From Bacteroides sp. (GTDB lineage: Bacteria; Bacteroidota; Bacteroidia; Bacteroidales; Bacteroidaceae), in NCBI GenBank assembly GCA_017621035.1, contig JAGATY010000079.1, forward strand, positions 1 through 64,000: a stretch of DNA of 64,000 nucleotides. The letters run 5' to 3'. Of the stretch, positions 8,117 to 15,756 are shown piece after piece (positions within the stretch are counted from its first letter, which is position 1; each line of letters begins with the position of its first letter). The notes beneath the pieces were generated by a model. That model was not told where the DNA came from. It made no database searches and saw only the letters and a program-made list of their open reading frames with translations. The position numbers were made by a program, and so were the translations under genes.

Positions 8117-8995
8117 CTATTTCGCCTCCCCCGTTATTTCCAACTCTATCGGTGCGTCAGGTGTGTTGCAATACACAGAGATGGTACGATAGAATGGTTC
8201 CGGTTTTTCTGCTTTATAAACTACCTCTAGTTTCACTTTATCTTCCGGTGCTACAGGCTCTTTACTATAACTCACTGTGGTACAATCACAAGAAGTAGTT
8301 GTACCCTCAATGATTAAGGGATGCTCTCCTACATTCTTCAACGTAAAGAGAGTTTTCTGCTCCTCTTGCCAAGGGAATGAGCCTAAAGATAAAGAAGTTA
8401 CATTAACTGCGACTTCTGTTTCCTCCATTCCCTCAAGATAAGTTTTTTCAAATTTATCTTGAATCAAATTTAAATAGAGTTTTCTAATTCGATGATTATG
8501 TATAGGATTTCCATATGCCAACACTTTCAAATCTTTATCTAACAAAAACGTACAAAAATGTTCGTCAATAGGGAAGCTATTTAATTTATTACATGAATCC
8601 TTTTGATCTATATAAACATAGTTGTCAAATTCATTCAGCTGAAGTAGCCTTAATAAATTCTTTTTTCTTTGTGGATAAAAAATCATCAAGCAATTAACAC
8701 CCTTTTGAGATATTGAATCTACTTCAGTAAGAAAAGTTTTCCAATGTTGCAAATGCAATTTGCAACTCATGCAGCCCAAAGTATCAATATAATGCAATAT
8801 TGTGAAGGGGGCATGAATTTTATTAAAATTCACAGTCCCTGTTGTATCTTTATGAGAAATTAGGTACATATCTTTAGGAAATAAAATTGTTTTCCCATAC
8901 CATTCTTTAACAATATGTTCAATTTTCTTATGAGAAGTATTACGACATGAACACAAGGATATCAAAATGCATAAAAGGAGGATTATAGATTTCAT
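8117..8995 (-). CDS. Thioredoxin-fold/DUF1573 lipoprotein 1
   Basis: 292 residues. Signal peptide MKSIILLLCILISLCSC carries the lipobox Cys. Residues about 20-185 form a redoxin-like domain with a CxxC (LGCMSCKLHL, near residue 78) and a cis-Pro-like region at YGNPIHN. Residues about 195-290 are a DUF1573 immunoglobulin-like domain with GTTTSCDCTTVSYS. The DUF1573 half is almost identical at DNA level to those at 10881 and 13428, whereas the redoxin half is not. It overlaps the upstream propeller stop (ATGA). The CxxC suggests disulfide chemistry at the envelope, plausibly on the cysteine-containing cassette peptides; that link is inference. Confidence 0.8.
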   Translation of the reverse strand: MKSIILLLCILISLCSCRNTSHKKIEHIVKEWYGKTILFPKDMYLISHKDTTGTVNFNKIHAPFTILHYIDTLGCMSCKLHLQHWKTFLTEVDSISQKGVNCLMIFYPQRKKNLLRLLQLNEFDNYVYIDQKDSCNKLNSFPIDEHFCTFLLDKDLKVLAYGNPIHNHRIRKLYLNLIQDKFEKTYLEGMEETEVAVNVTSLSLGSFPWQEEQKTLFTLKNVGEHPLIIEGTTTSCDCTTVSYSKEPVAPEDKVKLEVVYKAEKPEPFYRTISVYCNTPDAPIELEITGEAK

Positions 8996-10167
8996 CTTTT
9001 AAGAAAAAATTTAAGTATAACGGGATTATCATCTTCTTTTACCTTTTCGAGTTTTTCAATCTCACTGTCACTCAAAAAATTTCTATCTACATACTCAAAC
9101 AACTCTGTCGGTTGACAAACTGCAAACAAAATATTATCACTGATAGCAAAATATGGAAATACAAAATGAGGCTTATCATGTTTTATTAAAAAGCCCTCTT
9201 TTTTTGATCTATTATAAATATAATGATATGTTCCCTTAGAACCTTTTTTAATCAACAAATAGATAAATTCATTACTTAATAGTCTTATCACCGGAAAAAT
9301 CTCCTCTGAATCCCTAATGTAGCATAAACGTTCATCAAATTTTTTATTGATATTCAGTCTTTCTTTTCCATTTTCAACTCTTTTACCAGTGCCAAATCCA
9401 GGCAATCTTGATTCGTCAATTTCATTATCACCAAAATCCAAATAAATAATGGGAACAAGTTCCTTATGAATTGTATCTATTTGATAAATATTATAGTTAA
9501 TACCTTCTGGCACAAAATAGTATTCTCCACCTATCTTATAAAAGCATTCTTTATCTGCAGTAAAACCTGAAAGAATTGTTCCATCATATCGACTATTTGA
9601 AAGACTGTTCTTATCTATATCACTAAATATCACTTCTTGATCTGTGTACAAAAATGGATGAGTAAAAACATATCTACAAGAATCCAATGGCAAAAAATTG
9701 GCTATCGGGAATTCTAAATTTGCTTTTCTCTTTGTCTTATATTCAAAATCAAAACTATAAGTATAGATATCACCGTAAGGATTAAGCAAATCAATACCGT
9801 TTAAATAAGGATTAAACTGTATATCTAATACCATACGATATTCATGTGCGCCACCACCTTTTTTAGCAATAGAATTAGCAATAAATTTCCCGTCTCCATT
9901 AAAAGTAAAAACATATTGTTCACTCGTATAAAAAGCAAACATATTTAACTCCTCGCAATAAAGGCATTTATCAATACGATGAATAAAAGAGGAGTCATTC
10001 GTTTCTAGCGGTATAATTTCTATTTTTTCTAAGAAAGAATGAGCATCTTTGGTTATCGTACTCATTACAACTGGGATTCGTTCCATTCCATCCAACAATA
10101 TCCTTTTCCCCTCTTTGCAAGAATAAAATCCCCAAACAATAAATAGTATAAAAAGAAGCTTTCGCAT
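8992..10167 (-). CDS. 6-bladed beta-propeller lipoprotein (cassette 3)
   Basis: 391 residues. Signal peptide MRKLLFILFIVWGFYSC ends in the lipobox Cys. Family motifs: IPLETNDSSFI near residue 50, blade YVFTFNGDGKFIANSI, turn KKGGGAHEY. It matches the PF17170-type propeller family. The gene is strongly AT-rich. It overlaps the thioredoxin-fold gene by four bases and follows peptide gene 3 at a distance of 324 bases, a gap enlarged by insertion of a 180-bp MITE-like element. It would normally be co-transcribed with peptide 3; whether the insertion interrupts this is unclear. Confidence 0.8.
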   Translation of the reverse strand: MRKLLFILFIVWGFYSCKEGKRILLDGMERIPVVMSTITKDAHSFLEKIEIIPLETNDSSFIHRIDKCLYCEELNMFAFYTSEQYVFTFNGDGKFIANSIAKKGGGAHEYRMVLDIQFNPYLNGIDLLNPYGDIYTYSFDFEYKTKRKANLEFPIANFLPLDSCRYVFTHPFLYTDQEVIFSDIDKNSLSNSRYDGTILSGFTADKECFYKIGGEYYFVPEGINYNIYQIDTIHKELVPIIYLDFGDNEIDESRLPGFGTGKRVENGKERLNINKKFDERLCYIRDSEEIFPVIRLLSNEFIYLLIKKGSKGTYHYIYNRSKKEGFLIKHDKPHFVFPYFAISDNILFAVCQPTELFEYVDRNFLSDSEIEKLEKVKEDDNPVILKFFLKR

Positions 10168-10188
10168 AACAATAGTAGATGTTACGTA

Positions 10189-10479
10189 AAGGTGTGCCTA
10201 AAAACTAATTATCTGTAAAGAAACAGACATATCATTTTTTATTAAGAGCGTATTTGATTTTATTTCTGCATTCTTTTAAGTAGCCTTTTCGAGGATATTT
10301 TTCTTTTCTTTCAAGGAGCATAGCGGGCTATGTGACGAGAAAGAAGAGGAAAAGAGACCGAAAAGGAACTTCAAAGAAGCTGATAAAAACTTTTTGGAAG
10401 AAAATCAAAACAGGCTCTAAATCACATTACATATAATGCTGTTTTACAATAAGATTCTCATAGTTCTTAGACACACTTT
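10189..10479 (-). promoter_or_regulatory. Inverted repeat after NVEALA gene 3, split by a MITE
   Basis: Arms of 19 bases at 10189-10207 and 10461-10479 match at 16 positions as inverted repeats. On the minus-strand RNA two of the three differences become G-U pairs. The 180-bp element (10242-10421) lies inside the loop. Position and arm length match the inverted repeats in the other peptide-propeller gaps, so this looks like the same feature interrupted by insertion. Confidence 0.55.
10242..10421. repeat. 180-bp MITE-like element, copy 2
   Basis: It has the same length as copy 1 (4848-5027) with clear similarity throughout. The ends are TTAAGAGCGTATTTGATTTT and, as reverse complement, TTTAGAGCCTGTTTTGATTT. 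The same central palindrome CATAGcgggCTATG is present. It is inserted within the gap between peptide gene 3 and its propeller gene. Confidence 0.8.
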
Positions 10480-10491
10480 CATTTCAATTTC

Positions 10492-10803
10492 TCAGATATC
10501 ACACACTGATGAACAATAATCATAAGAAAAACCAGTAAACTCACAATCATCATACCAAGTCATGAGCCTGAAACACATATTTTTAAGTTTCCAACATTGA
10601 CCTGCAGAAAATTTATCTGTATTACATACAATCTCCACTTCAGGCAATTCTCCTCCATCCGCTCCATCTTCATTATCTGCTAATGCTGCTATATTTGCTA
10701 ACATTACATCATTAAAGTCTCCTTGAGTACGTTGATAATTTACATAACCAACTGAAGCAGCAGCGACTACCACTGCGACAACGAAAAAGATTTTCTTTCT
10801 CAT
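10492..10803 (-). CDS. NVEALA-family exported peptide 3 (divergent leader, six Cys)
   Basis: 103 residues from the ATG at 10803; eight open upstream codons are not needed. The leader is the most divergent of the five: MRKKIFFVVAVVVAAASVGY, then MLANIAALADNED in place of LLENIEALSDEE. The tail of about 58 residues has six cysteines and several aromatics (MCFRLMTWYDDCEFTGF, YDYCSSVC). The even cysteine count fits disulfide bonding. The gene carries the usual GNRA hairpin upstream. The divergence suggests it has escaped the gene conversion that seems to keep the other leaders alike, or that it is an older duplicate. Confidence 0.82.
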   Translation of the reverse strand: MRKKIFFVVAVVVAAASVGYVNYQRTQGDFNDVMLANIAALADNEDGADGGELPEVEIVCNTDKFSAGQCWKLKNMCFRLMTWYDDCEFTGFSYDYCSSVCDI

Positions 10804-10830
10804 ATTATCATTTTTTAAATTAAACATATG

Positions 10831-10850
10831 CTCGAGATTTTCATCTCGAA
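10831..10850 (-). promoter_or_regulatory. Conserved GNRA-loop hairpin upstream of NVEALA gene 3
   Basis: Eight-pair stem (TTCGAGAT with ATCTCGAG, outermost pair T-G) around a GAAA loop on the minus-strand RNA. The outer two pairs of the 10-bp version are absent here and in the copy at 13378-13397. Both of these copies are followed by CATATG. Confidence 0.82.
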
Positions 10851-10880
10851 ACGGTTAAAACTCTTATTCTTATTATCTTA

Positions 10881-11756
10881 TTATTCTACCGCACTCCCCG
10901 AAATCTCCAACTCTATCGGTGCGTCAGGTGTGTTGCAATACACAGAGATGGTACGATAGAATGGTTCCGGTTTTTCTGCTTTATAAACTACCTCTAGTTT
11001 CACCTCATCTCCCAGTGCAACAGGTTCTTTACTATAACTCACTGTGGTACAATCGCAAGAAGTAGTTGTACCCTCAATGATTAAGGGATGCTCTCCTACA
11101 TTCTTCAACGTAAAAAGAGTTTTCTGCTCCTCTTGCCAAGGAAAAGTGCCAAGGTCAAGAGAAGTTTTCTCAACTGCAACCCGTGTCAAGTTTCTTTGTT
11201 CCTTTTCTTGTTTTCCTCCACGTATAATTTTCATATAGAGTGCCTTCACACGCGGATTATGAATAGGATTTCCAATGGCAAGTACTTTATTACCTTGATC
11301 TAATAAGAAAGTATGATAAGCACCTTCTTTAGGAAATTGATTATGTTTATTCAAAGAGCCACTTTTATCAAAGCAAATAGGATAACGAAAATTATGTCTA
11401 GAAAGAGTCTGTTTCAAGTCAGATTCACTCTTTCCCTGAATAAAAAATAAAAATGCAACATTATTCATTATTTCCTCTTGCATCATCATTTTCCAGTCGT
11501 CCAACTTTAATTTGCATTCTGTACAACCTAGAGAATCTACATAAACTAATATTTTGTAATCTGATTGCTGATAAGGGAAATCAACTGTATCACTCAACAT
11601 TTTAGTAAATACAGCATGTGGCAATAGAATTTCTTTTCCCAACCATTTATTTACATTTTCTCGAGCAGTCCTCTCTCGGTTGTCAACACAAGATGCACAA
11701 AACAGTAAGAGAAACAAAGCAATAACGCCTAAAACAGAAAACTTATGTACGTTCAT
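10881..11756 (-). CDS. Thioredoxin-fold/DUF1573 lipoprotein 2
   Basis: 291 residues from the ATG at 11756; a TTG three codons earlier is possible but unnecessary. Lipobox in LLLFCASC. The redoxin domain has a CxxC in LGCTECKLKL (about residue 78), and the C-terminal domain is DUF1573 with TTTSCDCTTVSY. From the segment VLAIGNPIHNPRVKALYMKI to the end it is nearly identical to the copy at 13428, while the first 150 residues differ. This mosaic pattern points to recombination between cassettes. It starts five bases after the propeller stop. The expected role is thiol-disulfide chemistry in the envelope; the substrate is not known. Confidence 0.8.
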   Translation of the reverse strand: MNVHKFSVLGVIALFLLLFCASCVDNRERTARENVNKWLGKEILLPHAVFTKMLSDTVDFPYQQSDYKILVYVDSLGCTECKLKLDDWKMMMQEEIMNNVAFLFFIQGKSESDLKQTLSRHNFRYPICFDKSGSLNKHNQFPKEGAYHTFLLDQGNKVLAIGNPIHNPRVKALYMKIIRGGKQEKEQRNLTRVAVEKTSLDLGTFPWQEEQKTLFTLKNVGEHPLIIEGTTTSCDCTTVSYSKEPVALGDEVKLEVVYKAEKPEPFYRTISVYCNTPDAPIELEISGSAVE

Positions 11757-11761
11757 CAATA

Positions 11762-12868
11762 TCAATAGAATTCTAATATTACTGCATTATTATCCGCATG
11801 GCTGACATCATCTGCAAAAAATTGGTTTGCAGGCACTGTGCAGAAGAATGAATCATCACTATCGCAAGAAAAGAATGTTCGCAAGAAGCGATTTGATTCA
11901 GACTGAAAGATGTCGTTCTTAATGGAAGATAACGGATATATTTTTGTTACACCCTCTTTTATCAACAGTAAAGCATCTTCCTTGTTTGGATACGACAAAA
12001 TGGCAAGTACAGTATCATCCTGCGTAAGTATTGTTGTGACCTCAATATATTTCTTCCCAAGCTCTTTGGTAAACTTCATATAACCAAACTCTTTCAAATA
12101 CTCTTGCTTCAGAGTAGGGGTTATAACCTTATTTTCATCCGGCCAAAATGTTACCTCACAGAGTTTATTGGTCTTCGTATCATAGTAGAATCCAGACTGG
12201 GTATCATTCCTTTGATAATAATCACGACCTTTGTATGTAAAGAAAGGATGCCTTACGCCTCTAACGTCCTCTGAGAGATCTTTTTCCAACAAAAACTCTT
12301 TCATATCCCCCGCCAACGTATATCTTCCCAGCAGGTAGTCACCCGAAGTAAAAATTAGAATTATCTCTTCATCAATATACCTCATACCAATCACCACGCC
12401 AGAAGTGGGGATATTTCCTTTAAATTCAAAAGTTTCAGCATCATACCGAACCAGTTTGTCATCTGCTCCTACCCAAATTTCCTCATTGCCTTGAATCGTT
12501 GGTACGTCAAAACTGACAAGAGATGAGTACTCTTCCGGTCCTCCTCCTCGCGCAGACAACTTACCGAGATACTTACCCTCCGCTGAAAACTTAAGGATTT
12601 CACTATTGGAAGACACATAAAACTTATTGTTCCGCTTCAGATACTTGGTTGTCCACGTTGCATCAATCAGAGAAGAATCGTTGGTTTCTAGTGGAATAAC
12701 TCGGTAGTTGCCAATAGCCTCAGACAGAAGTACATTATCGCTAGTATGCTCATTCCATTGAACAGCAGGAAACAATCTGGATGAAGCCTCTGTCTGTTTT
12801 TGAGTACAAGCTGCCAGTAGATACAAACAGAACGTTGCACATAGTATTTGATTTAATTTCTTCTTCAT
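11762..12868 (-). CDS. 6-bladed beta-propeller lipoprotein (cassette 4)
   Basis: 368 residues. Signal peptide ends at LYLLAAC. Propeller motifs: IPLETNDSSLI at about residue 58, EILKFSAEGKYLGKL, and ARGGGPEEY. This is the clearest match to the PF17170-type consensus in the array. It follows peptide gene 4 by 233 bases, a gap bounded by a 12-bp perfect inverted repeat. It is followed at five bases by the thioredoxin-fold gene, so the two are certainly one unit. As with the other propellers, a ligand- or partner-binding role is likely. Confidence 0.82.
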   Translation of the reverse strand: MKKKLNQILCATFCLYLLAACTQKQTEASSRLFPAVQWNEHTSDNVLLSEAIGNYRVIPLETNDSSLIDATWTTKYLKRNNKFYVSSNSEILKFSAEGKYLGKLSARGGGPEEYSSLVSFDVPTIQGNEEIWVGADDKLVRYDAETFEFKGNIPTSGVVIGMRYIDEEIILIFTSGDYLLGRYTLAGDMKEFLLEKDLSEDVRGVRHPFFTYKGRDYYQRNDTQSGFYYDTKTNKLCEVTFWPDENKVITPTLKQEYLKEFGYMKFTKELGKKYIEVTTILTQDDTVLAILSYPNKEDALLLIKEGVTKIYPLSSIKNDIFQSESNRFLRTFFSCDSDDSFFCTVPANQFFADDVSHADNNAVILEFY

Positions 12869-12936
12869 TGTATCAATGTTTTATCACTATAAGTTTCATT
12901 TTAATATCTGTTCGACATAAGATAAATTTTTATATC

Positions 12937-13093
12937 AGTTCCTATGTTTATAACCATCTAAGTGTCACAAGTACGCCTTTCACAAGTCAGACATTGATTC
13001 TTAGGGATAGGTAAAAAAGATTCCCTATCATAATCTATAATTCTTTACTGCAAGCCATTCTCGAAAAACTCAAATAATTAGAACATAGGAACT
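12937..13093 (-). promoter_or_regulatory. Inverted repeat spanning the NVEALA gene 4-propeller gap
   Basis: Perfect 12-base arms AGTTCCTATGTT (12937-12948) and AACATAGGAACT (13082-13093) enclose 133 bases. The right arm lies nine bases after the peptide stop. A smaller stem, GATAGG with CCTATC, lies inside. It occupies the same place as the hairpins after peptide genes 1, 3 and 5 but has an unrelated sequence. Confidence 0.6.
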
Positions 13094-13101
13094 AATATTT
13101 C

Positions 13102-13350
13102 TCAATAATCTACCTCACCACACTTACATTCATCACCAGTTCCTGTATTTACACAAACGTGGAACGGAACTCCATGCTCATCCTCAACTCTTTGCCATTT
13201 ACACACATCTTCATTTTCATCATCCGACAAAGCCTCAATGTTTTCCAACAATGCGTCACTGATTTCAACTTTCTGGTTCAAATAGGCTGCATAGCCTACA
13301 GATACAGCTGCAACTATCGTTGCCACTGCGAAAAAGATTTTCTTTTTCAT
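13102..13350 (-). CDS. NVEALA-family exported peptide 4
   Basis: 82 residues from the ATG at 13350. The leader MKKKIFFAVATIVAAVSVGY and the LLENIEALSDDE block are nearly identical in DNA to peptide 1, including the EISDA segment before LLEN. The unique tail of about 37 residues holds four cysteines (EDVCKW, FHVCVN, DECKCG). The small size, single membrane segment and cysteine-rich end fit an exported peptide. The upstream GNRA hairpin and downstream inverted repeat are both present. No processing site can be assigned with confidence. Confidence 0.85.
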   Translation of the reverse strand: MKKKIFFAVATIVAAVSVGYAAYLNQKVEISDALLENIEALSDDENEDVCKWQRVEDEHGVPFHVCVNTGTGDECKCGEVDY

Positions 13351-13377
13351 TTTAGTTATTTTTAAATTAAACATATG

Positions 13378-13397
13378 CTCGAGATTTCCATCTCGAA
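13378..13397 (-). promoter_or_regulatory. Conserved GNRA-loop hairpin upstream of NVEALA gene 4
   Basis: Stem TTCGAGAT with ATCTCGAG and loop GGAA on the minus-strand RNA. It lies 27 bases before the start codon and 30 bases after the stop of the upstream thioredoxin-fold gene. Confidence 0.82.
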
Positions 13398-13427
13398 ACG
13401 ATTAAAATTCTTATTCTTATTATCTTA

Positions 13428-14300
13428 TTATTCTACCGCACTCCCCGTTATTTCCAACTCTATCGGTGCTGTAGATGCATTACAATACACAGAGATGGTA
13501 CGATAGAATGGTTCCGGCTTTTCTGCTTTATAAACTACCTCTAGTTTCACTTCATTTCCCGGTGCAACAGGTTCTTTACTATAACTCACTGTGGTACAAT
13601 CGCAAGAAGTAGTTGTACCCTCTATGATTAAAGGATGCTCTCCTACATTCTTCAACGTAAAAAGAGTTTTCTGCTCCTCTTGCCAAGGGAATGAGCCAAG
13701 GTCAAGAGAAGTTTTCTCAACCGCAACCTGTGTCAAGTTTCTTTGTTCCTTTTCTTGTTTCCCTCCACGTATGATTTTCATATAGAGTGCCTTCACACGC
13801 GGATTATGAATAGGATTTCCAATGGCAAGTACTTTATTATCTTTATCTAATAAGAAAGTATGAAATGTTACATCCTGAGGAAAATTATTCAACTTATCCA
13901 ATGAGTCTTCTTCATCCAAATGAATCGGATAGTGAAAGTCTTGAAACTTAACTAATCGTAGTAATTCTTCTGTGTTATCCGGTGAAAGATAAAATTCAAA
14001 ATCCACTTTTTTAGCCAAGTCTGAAGATTCTATTTCTTCAATAAATGTTTTCCACTTCTCTAATTGCAACCTACAGCCAGAACACCATTCTGAGTTAGCA
14101 TAGTGCAATAATTTAAAAAGGGATGATGAATCCTCAGTAGTCTCATCTTTTACATTAAGCTGCTGATAAGTATGTGACGCAGGGAAGATGATTTCTTTCC
14201 CCAGCCACTGCTTCAAATAAGCCTTCATCTCACTTTTTCTACCACCCTGACAGGCCGTTAGGCACAAAATGAGTCCCAAGATATAATACAGTTTATACAT
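13428..14300 (-). CDS. Thioredoxin-fold/DUF1573 lipoprotein 3
   Basis: 290 residues. Signal peptide MYKLYYILGLILCLTAC has a lipobox. Redoxin domain with CxxC in EWCSGCRLQL (about residue 75). The DUF1573 domain occupies about residues 195-290 and contains TTTSCDCTTVSY. The C-terminal part is nearly identical to those of the copies at 8117 and 10881, with slight differences in the last strands (YCNASTAPIELEI). It begins 11 bases after the BF3164-type propeller gene. The three copies have CMSC, CTEC and CSGC active sites, so the motif is kept but the middle residues vary, which in thioredoxins tunes redox potential. Confidence 0.8.
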   Translation of the reverse strand: MYKLYYILGLILCLTACQGGRKSEMKAYLKQWLGKEIIFPASHTYQQLNVKDETTEDSSSLFKLLHYANSEWCSGCRLQLEKWKTFIEEIESSDLAKKVDFEFYLSPDNTEELLRLVKFQDFHYPIHLDEEDSLDKLNNFPQDVTFHTFLLDKDNKVLAIGNPIHNPRVKALYMKIIRGGKQEKEQRNLTQVAVEKTSLDLGSFPWQEEQKTLFTLKNVGEHPLIIEGTTTSCDCTTVSYSKEPVAPGNEVKLEVVYKAEKPEPFYRTISVYCNASTAPIELEITGSAVE

Positions 14301-14311
14301 CTATAATATTT

Positions 14312-15358
14312 CTATTGCAATGAGTATATATAAATACGCGGTTCATCATTTGTTTTACTCAAGCCATAGAGCTTGCCCTGTTCTTCATCTACGACAAAAG
14401 AATTCAATCTTTCAGAGAACCGAAGTCCTTTTATAAAATTACCATTCCAATCAAACACCTGAATGTAACGATAAGGAGGTCTATATCCCTTATAGGCACC
14501 GGAGTACATCGCATAAAGATATTTTGAAGTCGGATATAATCTCATATAGGCCGTCATTGTATCATCTGTTTTGACAAGCCTTGTGTGATTGGCACCCTTT
14601 TCCAATTTAGCAGTTACGTCTATAGAAAAATACTCCTTTATCAAAGTTGGTTGCTTGTTTTTCATTTGGTAAAAAGCCAGCCAATCAGACATTCTACCGG
14701 CAGCAACAAAGACTTCTCCTTGAGGGCTTGCTATCATTCTTGCTTGTGCTAACATATGAACAGATATTGGATCATCGATATCTTCAATAGACTCTCCCGG
14801 ATAATCCCCAAAACGATATATTGTTTTACCCGCATCATTCTTTAGAGAAAATAGCTTTAAATCCTCAAGCACTTCATTTTCTATATAATCAGTGCCACAT
14901 ATCGTTGCATAATTACCGTAATTATTGAGACTATCTATTACTACCGGAGACCTAAAATTTTCCTTGAAAACATCTTGATATCTGTATGTATAAAATAGCC
15001 CCCTGCCGCGTTCATGAAATTTAATCTGTTTATGCTCCTTATCCTCAAAAATAAAAGTCGGCTGTAAAAACTCCCCCGGAGCATTTCCTTTAACAAGAAT
15101 GCGTCTTTCTTCTTTTGTTTTTAAATTGAGCAAAGAATACAGGTACCCGTCATAGGGGTCATAAATAAATATCCAATCTCCAACGAGAGCCTCTAAGGAG
15201 GAACTGTTACCAAATAGCAAATCAGAGTCCTGCATATCAATTACTGATGTAGGAGGCATCAGTTCATACTCCTCCCAATCATGAATATTGACACTTCCCG
15301 TTTGACTATCATTACAGCCAAACAGCATTAAAATCATCAATAAATATAGCTGTTTCAT
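14312..15358 (-). CDS. BF3164/TolB-like beta-propeller lipoprotein (cassette 5)
   Basis: 348 residues. Signal peptide MKQLYLLMILMLFGC. The motif SVIDMQDSDLLFGNSSSL near residue 40 and the C-terminal SKTNDEPRIYIYSLQ mark the BF3164/TolB_like_6 type. The other cassettes carry the PF17170 type instead. It is a close paralogue of the gene at 21488-22534 (same length, most motifs shared). It sits between peptide 5, after a 15-bp perfect inverted repeat, and thioredoxin-fold gene 3. The swap of propeller family within the same cassette position suggests the slot matters more than the exact family. Confidence 0.8.
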   Translation of the reverse strand: MKQLYLLMILMLFGCNDSQTGSVNIHDWEEYELMPPTSVIDMQDSDLLFGNSSSLEALVGDWIFIYDPYDGYLYSLLNLKTKEERRILVKGNAPGEFLQPTFIFEDKEHKQIKFHERGRGLFYTYRYQDVFKENFRSPVVIDSLNNYGNYATICGTDYIENEVLEDLKLFSLKNDAGKTIYRFGDYPGESIEDIDDPISVHMLAQARMIASPQGEVFVAAGRMSDWLAFYQMKNKQPTLIKEYFSIDVTAKLEKGANHTRLVKTDDTMTAYMRLYPTSKYLYAMYSGAYKGYRPPYRYIQVFDWNGNFIKGLRFSERLNSFVVDEEQGKLYGLSKTNDEPRIYIYSLQ

Positions 15359-15390
15359 ATTTATCTAAGCATAATTACCTTTTCTGATAT

Positions 15391-15450
15391 TTATGGTGTA
15401 CCGAAACAGACTCTTATTCATTAAAGAGGCCATCATTCGGTACACCATAA
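15391..15450 (-). promoter_or_regulatory. 15-bp perfect inverted repeat after NVEALA gene 5
   Basis: Arms TTATGGTGTACCGAA (15391-15405) and TTCGGTACACCATAA (15436-15450), with an inner CTCTT/AAGAG stem on the minus-strand RNA. It starts 18 bases after the peptide stop. There is no T-run after it. It is unrelated in sequence to the hairpins of the other cassettes. Confidence 0.7.
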
Positions 15451-15468
15451 TTGAACGATTAGAAGAGA

Positions 15469-15729
15469 TTACTTTTCCTTATCATCTTCCTTTGATTCAA
15501 GATGATACAGTATAACTGAGCCATTGCCAACTAATACAGTACAACAATAATCTCCTGAAAAATCTGTTGAACAATTTGGACAAGCATCAACAACCTCCTC
15601 GTTACCTAATGCCTCAATGTTTTCTAACAATGTGTCATTCATTTCAACTCTCTGGTTCAAATAGGCTGCATAGCCTACAGATACAGCTGCAACTATCGTT
15701 GCCACTGCGAAAAAGAATTTCTTTTTCAT
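15469..15729 (-). CDS. NVEALA-family exported peptide 5
   Basis: 86 residues. Leader MKKKFFFAVATIVAAVSVGY and LLENIEALGNEE as in the other copies, with a DTL tripeptide before LLEN as in peptide 2. The tail of about 40 residues has four cysteines (DACPNCS and YCC) and a charged end. It is the first peptide gene of the array, following the DUF3244 gene by 98 bases that hold the GNRA hairpin. Same inference as for the other copies: an exported, cysteine-containing peptide of unknown activity. Confidence 0.85.
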   Translation of the reverse strand: MKKKFFFAVATIVAAVSVGYAAYLNQRVEMNDTLLENIEALGNEEVVDACPNCSTDFSGDYCCTVLVGNGSVILYHLESKEDDKEK

Positions 15730-15756
15730 TTTAGTTATTTTTTAAATTAAACATAT

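Noticed and set aside
12949..13081. Segment between the 12-bp arms as a second type of MITE
   Set aside because: Only one copy is present in the window and no target-site duplication is evident; its position fits the peptide-propeller inverted repeats better.
6211..15729. NVEALA peptides as class II bacteriocins with double-glycine leaders
   Set aside because: No GG or GA cleavage motif before the tail and no peptidase-containing ABC transporter nearby; the leader looks like a Sec-type membrane segment instead.
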